Below, piece after piece: positions 56,246 through 64,000 of a stretch of 64,000 nt of DNA. The DNA comes from Gaertneriomyces semiglobifer (lineage: Eukaryota > Chytridiomycota > Chytridiomycetes > Spizellomycetales > Spizellomycetaceae), in contig JAHLKF010000018.1 of assembly GCA_025558075.1 (NCBI GenBank), forward strand, positions 1 to 64,000, read 5' to 3'. The translations under genes were made by a program, and so were the position numbers. The notes under the pieces are model-generated. The model was given only the letters and a program-made list of their open reading frames with translations. It was not told the DNA's origin and did no database searches. Position 1 is the first letter of the stretch, and every line of letters begins with the position of its first letter.

Positions 56246-58200
56246 TCATATGTATTTCTTTGACGAACGTCGTGTGGGATCCGTGGCGACCGTCGGAAAT
56301 CCGTAATCAGAAGAACTAGGGCGCTTGGCTTGCGTGCCCAAACTTCGACTACGTGGTCGTCCATTAACAGGCGGTGAGAACAATGACGCCGGAAAGTACG
56401 ACATCAGATTGTAAGCAAGGCTCATGCTCTCTTCTTGGCCTTGCTCCAGTATTGGGTCGCTGAGTCGTCTCTTCTTGATATGCTCTTGTTCAATCCGCTG
56501 TTTGAACCATAGTCGCCACGAACTGTTTTCAATCCTTCGCTGTGTAAAATCTTCTGAACGCATCTTAGTGTATCGTTTCCAGGTCTTGACAACGTCGTTT
56601 TTACGGTGCGAAATTTCTTCTATCATCTCCAGAGATCTTTGATCGTCCAATGCAGCCAAAATTTTGTTCTTTTCCGCAGTGGCCTCTTTGACGTCCATCC
56701 AGTCCGGCTTCGCATATGCAATATCCCGAGACGAACCAGATGCCGCTGGTGAAATGGAAATGGACTGCGATCTCCGCAGGTGACCCATACGATCCGCGGC
56801 AGGACGGTTGCGCATGCGGTTCATAAGCACATTTCCGTAACGGCTCTGCGAATGTTGTTGAAGTTTTACTTGTTTGTCTTTGGCTGGCGCAAAGTTCTGA
56901 GGAAAGAAGAGCCAAAAGCGTTAGGGATCTCGAAAGCGCAAGCAAGAGGATGAATTCACCACACATACCTTGAAGTAGCCATCCCAACTCAAATTCTTCA
57001 GATTGGCCACGGCTGAAATTTCTGCCTTGACTTCGTTTGCAAACTCCACAGCGCTCTGCCCAGGTTTCCGTGCACGCGGTGGCAAGTACCACACGTCCGC
57101 AACAAGCGCCCAGCGGGTCATGAGGTACAACAGGTGTTTCGTGAAAGATTGAGTTTTACTGTGCCAGTAGGCATCAGCCCACTTTTTATTGTACCGCACA
57201 GCGACAGGAGCGACCATGGCGTCGAGATCAAATGCGCCCTTATGGAAAAGCACGGTATATTCGTTGTTCACGCAAGTGCCTTCAGGGAAGATCAACAGGG
57301 GCACATTCTTGGTATTGTGGACATGCTCTCGCATCCTTTGAAAAAGTAAAGCATTAAGTACACAAAAAAGCAATGTATCGGAAGGAATGTACGCCGAAAC
57401 GAGACTCACTTTCTAGCAAGAGTGTTGCGATCATTCTTCTCATTCCGATCAAACATCAAGGAGCCGTTGAGAGTCAGGACAGAGTTTTCAAAGTAACCAA
57501 TGACACCACCGTGCTTCTGAGCGACAGTGGCATGCGGAAAGTCGTGCGCACTCAGTACAATGTAATCGATGACGCTGGTATGGTTGGAAACAAATATATG
57601 TGGTTCATCTACTCGAGGTTTTGGGCCGTGATAGCGTATGCGAGATCCCCACGACATTAGGAAGGCCTTGCAGTAAGACTTGAATAGCCAGTGCTGCCAG
57701 TATTCGCTCTTGATGTGGAGGACAATGGGTAAGGAGAGAAAGAATAGGACGGTGGCCACGAGTAAGAGGGCCAGTCGGTAAGGGAAGAGGATGAAGTATC
57801 GGACGAACCAGCCAATCCAATATAACGGTGTGAGAAGGAGGGTTGTGGGGTCAAACTTGCGTCGTGGCTTCTGCGTAAAGCACTTGCTAAACTCGTCCTG
57901 GGCTATTGCTTGTGCGGCAAAGTTGATAAAAGCGAGGCCATCCTGAAGAGCGAAACTCGGAGACTTGCCAGGAATGGATGGTGATGAGAGGTTGAGTTTC
58001 TTTTCAAAGTCGGGTAGGACATCAGACTGAGTAAGATGTTTGAAACCCTTGCGACGTCTGTATTCGATCGGATTGCTATAGCCGTCATCGAGCGACCCGT
58101 CACTGGATGACAGCGGGGTGTTTGGCGCCGAATAATGGAAGGGAACGTAAGGCGGCATATCGGGGATCCTACGTGGTAGTCGTTGGTAGGATGTAGACAT
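56246..58200 (-). CDS. GPAT3/4-type acyltransferase with a C-terminal extension
   Basis: Three exons on the minus strand, 58200-57410, 57335-56969 and 56896-56246, coding 602 residues. The PlsC acyltransferase domain shows NHTSVIDYIVL (the NHxxxxD motif), LTLNGSLMFDR, LIFPEGTCVNNEYTVLFHKG, and ends near LSWDGYFK, as in glycerol-3-phosphate and lysophospholipid acyltransferases of the ER. Two membrane segments lie before it (WIGWFVRYFILFPYRLALLL, VATVLFFLSLPIVL). The last about 215 residues are charged and include TQRRIENSSWRLWFKQRI, similar to the fungal DUF1752 motif, followed by a Ser/Arg-rich tail. The fusion is unusual; the splices keep frame. It faces a TATA box 40 bp upstream of the ATG. 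Confidence 0.85.
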
Positions 58201-58239
58201 GGCAAGCCGGGGAGAGGGGAGGTGGGGGTGAAAGCACCC

Positions 58240-58246
58240 TTTTATA
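58240..58246 (-). promoter_or_regulatory. TATA box candidate of the acyltransferase gene
   Basis: The minus strand reads GGTATAAAAGGG, 40 bp before ATG 58200. If used, the 5' leader would be very short. Confidence 0.4.
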
Positions 58247-58550
58247 CCACAAGCCTTCCTTATAGTTTCACGACACACAGTTCCGCGATTAGCGATACCT
58301 GGACGATACGGGAGGGAAAGCCTGCCGTCAGTCCGTCAGTGATGATGGAACTGCGATGTGTGGAGGGGTGTGTGGTGGTAGTGGTGGTGGGAATTGGGGG
58401 AACGTTTGGCGGGTGAGTTGAGTGGGTGAGACGACGCAGAGGCTTTGTTGTCTGGACTTGTTGTTTTCCCGATTCAATTGGCCTCCGGTTTTTTTTTCTC
58501 TTTTTTTTTTCTTTGCAGTAATTGGACCGAACCAAAGGTCACTGGCACTT

Positions 58551-58569
58551 CGTCGTCGTCGTCGTCGTC
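58551..58569. repeat. CGT trinucleotide microsatellite
   Basis: About six copies of CGT in a T-rich intergenic region. Confidence 0.85.
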
Positions 58570-59942
58570 TTCGGTTGCGCTCCAGATGCTAAGCTCCTGA
58601 GCGGGATCAGGTAATCTATCGACTGGTGGTGTTGGCTTTGTTCAAGTGTGGTTATTACAGTGTGTCACACTTGGTCTACGGAAAAACAACTTGGGTTGAG
58701 GAATAAAAGAACTTGTTCAGACGTCAGGTCAAGGGCATGGATTGCCATATCAGGGTGGAATGAAGAATGGCCTTGGTAGTCAGAATTGGCAGGACAATGG
58801 GAAGGCATTCATGTTCATCCATGGCGCAATTTGGGAGCATTCATCATCGCATTTCAATGCAGAGTTCAGTCCATTCACGGCATTTTACACACTCGAAGGT
58901 TTCGAGGACAACAGCGGTGTTCCATTCTCGCCGTGCAGGACGTTAGCAAAGTGGTATCAGTGATTGCGACCTATCATTTGGGCTATCTGCGTTGACCGTT
59001 GCTAGAACTTCCTATCAGCACGCTCGGGACAAGGGCTGTTCCACCATCCATCTAATAACGCATGGTGCATCATGATTATTTAGCATTATTCAGGCCGACC
59101 TGTTCCCAAACAGGCCGCTCGCAGCCCGGCAGCGGTTTCGCTGGTTGCATGGCTGTTTCTGTTTTGCTTTCGTGCTTCACCAGTGTTGTCATCGGCGACC
59201 CTGGATCGTCTGCAAAGCATGGCCCCTCCTAATTGTCGTGGGGTAGCCGAGCAGCATGGTCGGTATCAAAGTTGTAGCGGTCACTGTGCGCCCCGACGTC
59301 AACAATCAAACCACACTGTGATGACGAGTCCTTCCTTCAATCAAACATTCCACACACCATTAGGATTACGTTGATGGAATGAGAAGGAATTGGAGGCATC
59401 GATAGGCTTTACGGGCATGGCTGGGTGTGCACCCACAACGTACCCTTCCGCCCTCTGACCACTGGTGTTTTTTTGTTGGACCTTTGGGCGATTGACAGGT
59501 TTACTCTATTCGAGAGGCTTGGAATCACCCATCGATATCCCTTCTTCATTCTCTCTTTGTCAGATCTCTCCTTAAATCTGGACTTGGTGAAGATGAGCCG
59601 GCAGAGCAACAGGCAGACATGACACTATGCGAGAACTCGGCACCATTCCACATCGCTACCAAGCCATCCTACTCTCTACCACACCGTCACCTCACCACCA
59701 TTCTCTAATAACTCAATGAGCATCCATCCCGTCAATTGTCCTTTCAAAAGTCACCCAATATTTTTTGTCTTTCAGCGGCCAAGTTCTTCGAATTTAATTT
59801 TTTTTTTCCGCCGTTTCTCGCAAATACAAAGTCGTGAAATAACTTGCACAGGCCAGCAGCGAACGGTTCACCTTCCTCGATACCTCCCCACCATCCATCG
59901 CTTCCTTGCTTCTGACCTTTTAATTTAAGTAATTTATACAGA

Positions 59943-61819
59943 ATGGCTGTTGACATCGAAGTTGGTCCCGTCGTTTTGCCCGCTGGCGTTACTGCCGGTG
60001 CGGTCGACAACGCCTCCATCGTCAAGCTCCCCACAGAGGACAGCACCGTCGAGTACCTCACCAACAGCGATGTATACCCTGAGCCTGGCATGCTCGTGCT
60101 AGTGACCCTTCTGCTTGCGGATAACAAGGTTGCCAACCTCCTTGGTCCCATTGGCGAACGTCAGATCATGTTTCTGAAGGATGGCAAAGGCTCTGACCTC
60201 GCGTACACATTCCATGCCACCTCTCACAAGGTCCTTGATGATGAGGAACCTTACCCCGGCTTCTTTAAAGGTACCCTCCAGTTCTCCAGGTTCCGCTGGG
60301 TCGTTCGTGAGCTCGTCCCTTGCACCGAAGAGGACTTCAAGGCAGCAGAAAAGGCAAACGCCGCTGAAAGAGTCAAGCACGAGGTATGCACGTTTTCATT
60401 GAACTAAATGATTATAGAGAGCACATCTTTGACCAGTCATATTCACAGGATGGGCAGGCTCTCTTCGACTCCGCCGTCGAGTCCATCAAGGCTGGCAAGA
60501 ATGAGGAGGCCATTGTCATGTTGACTCAGGCCTTGAAGACTTGCGAACTCGACGATGAACTCGAAGCGGACGAAGACGAAGACCAAGAGGATCCTCACGC
60601 TTCTCTCCGTTTGCGTGTGCTTGCCGCTCGTGCCGGTGCCGCCTTCAACCTGAAGGCTTACCGCTCCGTCATCCGTGACACTGAGCTTATTGAGCGCATC
60701 TATGGTCGTCCCATGGACGTCATGAACGCCATTGACGACAAGGAGGACCTTGCTGCATACTTCCGCTCCGTTCTCCGTTCCGCTCAGGCCTACGAGGCTT
60801 TGGGTGACCGCCAAAACGCTGGTGCGGGATACATGGCTATCATGATCCTCAAGATGATCACTCAGCAAGGCGAAGACGAGGGTCAGACGATCGATTTGAT
60901 TGCTCCCGAGGTTGCTGACGAGCTCACAGCCGTTGCTGGCAAGGCTCTTGAGAACCTTGAAGCTGACGCTGACAAGGTGCCCGTCTACACACTCAAGATC
61001 TCTCTGCTCGGTGTCGAGCCTACCATATACAGAACTCTCGAGGTTACCGGCACTACCTCCCTTGGTGATTTGAAAACATTCATCGTGTTCGCCTTCGGCT
61101 GGGCCGGTTTTGATGAGCTCGAGGACCACGAGTTCCAGGTATACGACCACGGTATCGTTCGCTTCACCAGCCTCCCCGACGACTTTGTGGTCCCGGATGG
61201 CGAGGATAGCGATATCCTTGATGTGTGCGAAGATGAGGACACGGCGACACTCACCCTTGTTGCTCCCAAGGTCGGTGATACTTTCACCTTCCACTACGAA
61301 AAGGCCGATTGGGTACACCAGATTGTCGTTGAGAACATCCGTGAGGAGAACATTGGATGCGACCACGACCACGACGCAGAGGAGGAACACGAACATGAGC
61401 ACCCTCAATACCCCAAATGTATCGCTGGCGCGCGTGCCTGCCCGCCAGACGGTCTGGGAGGCCCTGCCGGATACGCCGAGTTCCTCAAAGCCGCAAATGG
61501 AGAGGCAACGACCAAGTTTGCAACCAAGCTCGAGGCACTTGAATACGCACGCGATAACCTCGGCCTCTGCAATTCAGGTCTCGATTCATGGGGTGGTGCT
61601 GTCAAGCGATCATTGGAAGCTGCGCTCACTGGTGAAGCTGTGGAGGAAGAGGAAGATGATACCCCCAAGGACGTTGAGAAGGGTGGATGGAACTCCGAGG
61701 CATTTGACCTTGAGGAGGTCAACAAGGCTTTGACTGTCATTTCATCTACAATGCAAGATGATGAAGACGAATGGGAAGACGATGACGAGGAGGAGGAGGA
61801 TGTCGAGGAAGACATTTAA
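59943..61819 (+). CDS. TPR-like protein fused to a pRiA4b ORF-3-like domain
   Basis: Exons 59943-60383 and 60449-61819 give 603 residues. The N-terminal 145 residues (SSSDPL-type motifs absent) are an unnamed domain. A TPR-like helical part follows at about 148-250 (LFDSAVESIKAGKNEEAIVM, LRLRVLAARAGAAFNLKAYR). The C-terminal domain from about residue 324 matches the plasmid pRiA4b ORF-3 family: VYTLKISLLGVEPTIYRTLE, GDLKTFIVFAFGWAGFDELE, and the signature YPKCIAGARACPPDGLGG with GPAGYAEFL. The tail is acidic. This family is common in bacteria, often on plasmids and transposons. The gene has strong codon bias, so it is probably highly expressed and no recent import. Its function is unknown. 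Confidence 0.8.
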
Positions 61820-62081
61820 ATAGTTTTTCTTCTTTTCTGTTCCGTTGTTGATGTGCCAGGACGGCGTATGGCAAAACCTCATGATCTTTCTCTATCATTG
61901 CATCTTTTATTATGTTTATAGTATGGTCCGAAGCATCAGATGTGTAGAATATTGACCTGTAGCAAAAAAGTTTTCTGGGATTTAAGTTTGTGAACTCCGC
62001 GGAGTAACGCGTCGCTGCGCATTTCTCAACGAACAAACATTCGCATCGTCCAGAAAGTCGTTTTAAAGGCAGCATTGAGCG

Positions 62082-63088
62082 ATGATCACCCAACTTCCGG
62101 ACGACGTTCCAACTCAGCGTGACAACGCAAAGAGCGATGAGAAGCATTTTCGCTTTGGCTTGCTTGAGGCACCCTTGAAAGGGTTCGACGACAAGGACCT
62201 GCAGGACCTGTTGTTCAAATGGTACCTCAGCAGTGACCACCACGCAGGAACGACGGTCTTACTAAGTAAGATTGGTGGCTACGTTTTTTAGGGGCATGCG
62301 AGACCATATGTACGTGAGAAAGTTCTCCTTTGACCAACCGCTACATATGTACGAGGTCGACCGGTTTCTGTTGGATTTTTTGAACGATCCGGAGGTTCAT
62401 CCTTGCATTCAGGTCAGCACAACTCAGTGTGCACGGCAGGTTACATTGGAAGCTGATGCGTTTGCAGGTGTTGAGCAGGGGTGATAAATGGACCAGGCTC
62501 GGCGTTGTATCACATGTGGAGAAAGAGGAACTACGGGCTACAGTGCGCAGCCTGGACTTTTTTGATCGACTGAACGACAGAAATGGCAAGATATTGCATC
62601 TCAGCTTGTTAGATGTTAACGTGAGTGTATCTTGACCATTTTTCTCCCACACAGCCAACATCCTCCGTCCTTCCGGTGAGATCATTAAAATGCTTGAAAC
62701 GTGCCACGATTCCTTCATGGTTGCGGACCATCTCCGTGCATGCCTTCTCATGCCAGAATTTGAATCGTACGACATCTTCTCCGAACCCGACCGTAAGGAG
62801 CTGATATTTCACATCTTCAAAGCATTGTGTCTTGGTGGCCGACTGTGCCAGTACGAGGACGAGATTACTCCCTACATTGACGCAACGAAAGCAGTTTACA
62901 AAGACATGATCAGTCCCGTGAAGGATCCCACCATCCCTGCTGCCTTTGTGTTCAGCATCTCCGCAGTAGAGTCCTCTGCATCACCGTTGTTTCCGATGGA
63001 ACATCCGCAAAACTTTTGCATTCTAAGCGTCGACCCACGGAAACGAACCGTCACCGTGATGTATCACGCCTCGGACGCTTATTACTAG
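62082..63088 (+). CDS. Cilia- and flagella-associated protein 300 (CFAP300)
   Basis: Exons 62082-62221, 62292-62412, 62468-62585 and 62655-63088 give 270 residues, close to the human length of about 267. Matches by eye: DLQDLLFKWGMRDHMYVRKF, FSFDQPLHMYEVDRFLLDFL, SLDFFDRLND, FMVADHLRACLL, ELIFHIFKALCLGGRLCQYE, TKAVYKDMISP. CFAP300 is needed for assembly of axonemal dynein arms; loss causes ciliary immotility in humans. The third intron has a GC donor (ATG|GCAAGA) instead of GT; with it the exon lengths match the family, and no GT-AG pair of normal length fits. The gene supports a flagellated stage. Confidence 0.9.
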
Positions 63089-63175
63089 GAAGGATATAAA
63101 GTTGTGTGCATTGAACCTCGTATATACAGTCAGAAGCGATAGCGGTATTCGCCCTGTGTAAATAAAAACACTAAG

Positions 63176-64000
63176 TTATGCAGCCAATTCTACAATTGCC
63201 AGTCTAAGCAGCTCCTTTTTGGCAAGGTTGTCCTCGTCGCTCTCCTTCTGCAGAAGTTGGCGTCGAATGGTATTACGCAATGGCGCAAATGACAACGTTG
63301 TTGTCATCCGCTTATTCCATGCAGCTCTGCCATCCGCGGTTTTGAAAATCTCTTCCAGGCTGCATAGTAGCTCACGGCAGGATCGAGAAAGTTCCCGATC
63401 ATCCGCCGTGATGCTTCCAATTATTCCGGGCAGATATGACACGACCTCTTCTACATAAACCCCAGTCCTGGCGCAGGCTAACAGAAGGCGGCATTCGGCT
63501 ACTGTTGTTGGAATAGGTGTATCTGTGTCTGCTGAACGCATCAATGATAGCAGGTTTGTTCGCACATCAAACGGTTTTCTCGTACTGATTATGTCGGCCA
63601 GCAAGGTTATCAACTGGTCTTTCCGGGTTCTGGATGTATTACGCGAACACAGCCGAGCAAGGCTGCGTAATAGCGTATCGCAACTGCTGCCATCAGCAGC
63701 ACACGTTTCTCGTAGAGCATGTAATAATTGCGTTGGGTAGGCATCGTCTGAAGCCAGCATTAGACGCGAAATGATCTCGTTGTGTAATGTCCGCAGGAAA
63801 CGTGAACGATCTGTCGATGCGACGAGCAAGGCATGGAGTAGCTGGAGTGCTTTGCTTCCCGCCTCATCTGGCACGCTATCAAGCAATTCCACAACCGCTG
63901 ACAGATGGCTGTCTAATCCTTCTGATTGATGACCTACCTTATCCGGGGTCACCGGGTAAAGGCGAATCAGCAAGTCAAGGGCAACAGGCCACACGCTGTC
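63176..64000 (-). CDS. Unidentified alpha-helical repeat protein, C-terminal part (5' end outside window)
   Basis: The minus-strand frame is open to the right edge and ends at 63176. Visible are 274 residues, almost entirely helical and rich in Leu, Ala and Arg, such as ALQLLHALLVASTDRSRFLR and ELSRSCRELLCSLEEIF. The pattern fits a HEAT/ARM-type solenoid. I do not recognise the family. It ends KKELLRLAIVELAA, 87 bp from the CFAP300 stop, tail to tail. Confidence 0.6.
   Translation of the reverse strand, partial: DSVWPVALDLLIRLYPVTPDKVGHQSEGLDSHLSAVVELLDSVPDEAGSKALQLLHALLVASTDRSRFLRTLHNEIISRLMLASDDAYPTQLLHALRETCAADGSSCDTLLRSLARLCSRNTSRTRKDQLITLLADIISTRKPFDVRTNLLSLMRSADTDTPIPTTVAECRLLLACARTGVYVEEVVSYLPGIIGSITADDRELSRSCRELLCSLEEIFKTADGRAAWNKRMTTTLSFAPLRNTIRRQLLQKESDEDNLAKKELLRLAIVELAA

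Larger units (their letters stand above)
58201..59942. other. Long divergent intergenic region with low-complexity tracts
   Basis: This 1.74 kb separates the acyltransferase and TPR-fusion genes. It has a GTG-rich run (58366-58395), a T-rich run (58489-58511), a CGT microsatellite (58551-58569) and a short CCTGTT/AACAGG hairpin near 59100. The promoter of the highly biased downstream gene lies at its right end, in pyrimidine-rich sequence. No frame of interest is seen. Confidence 0.5.

Noticed and set aside
60443..61408. A 321-codon minus-strand frame opposite the TPR-pRiA4b gene
   Set aside because: It is antisense to a strongly biased gene, composed mostly of Val, Leu and Ser, as expected of such shadows.
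1..64000. CRISPR arrays, insertion sequences, prophage genes or an operon layout
   Set aside because: The window is eukaryotic, with spliceosomal introns throughout. I found no evenly spaced direct repeats and no transposase or integrase.

Overview
The window is nuclear DNA of an intron-rich, gene-dense fungus. About 29 protein genes occupy 64 kb. Most are broken by short GT-AG introns of about 48-98 bp, which I placed by joining exons so that the reading frame and family conservation continue. Fungal markers are SHO1, SET2, a Clr2-like silencing protein, Tra1 and a Nom1/Sgd1 homologue. Two genes are tied to motile cilia, a TTLL9-type tubulin polyglutamylase and CFAP300, and a Frizzled/Smoothened-like receptor is also present. 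Together these point to a zoosporic (flagellated, chytrid-like or blastocladiomycete-like) fungus. That placement is inference; no species is identified.

Layout. 0-10.7 kb: 3' part of TRA1 (+), a trans-sulfuration PLP enzyme (+) facing a mitochondrial-type cysteine synthase (-), then NOM1/SGD1 (+). 10.7-19 kb: SET2 (-), a small SMARCE1/BAF57-like chromatin protein without an HMG box (-), complex I 24 kDa subunit (+), Sec61 gamma (-), TTLL9-like ligase (+). 19-31 kb: a large secreted prolyl-oligopeptidase-like hydrolase (-), the osmosensor SHO1 (+), mitochondrial citrate synthase (+), complex I assembly factor NDUFAF6 (-), homogentisate dioxygenase (+). 31-46 kb: a BTB protein (-), a PB1 protein with many LC8-like motifs (+), Cu/Zn SOD (-), an unrecognised PH-like protein (+), a membrane protein with two PPxY motifs (-), a Clr2-like protein (+), a mitochondrial carrier (+). 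46-64 kb: a GBP/atlastin-like GTPase with an altered P-loop (+), a membrane-anchored glutaredoxin-like protein (+), the Frizzled-like receptor (-), MCM6 (-), a GPAT-type acyltransferase with a long tail (-), a TPR protein fused to a pRiA4b-ORF3-like domain (+), CFAP300 (+), and the 3' part of an unidentified helical protein (-).

Neighbours are mostly unrelated housekeeping genes in mixed orientation, as expected of a compact fungal chromosome. The exceptions are the two adjacent sulfur-amino-acid genes and a scatter of mitochondrial energy genes. I saw no rRNA or tRNA gene, CRISPR array or recognisable transposase. Intergenic DNA is mostly short, but five stretches (22.5-23.5, 42.8-44.2, 48.6-49.5, 52.1-53.0 and 58.2-59.9 kb) are longer and contain only simple repeats, one inverted repeat and probable promoters.

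The most unusual proteins are the PB1/LC8-motif protein, the TPR-pRiA4b fusion, the SMARCE1-like protein without an HMG box, the GBP-like protein with a degenerate nucleotide-binding loop, and the Frizzled-like receptor.
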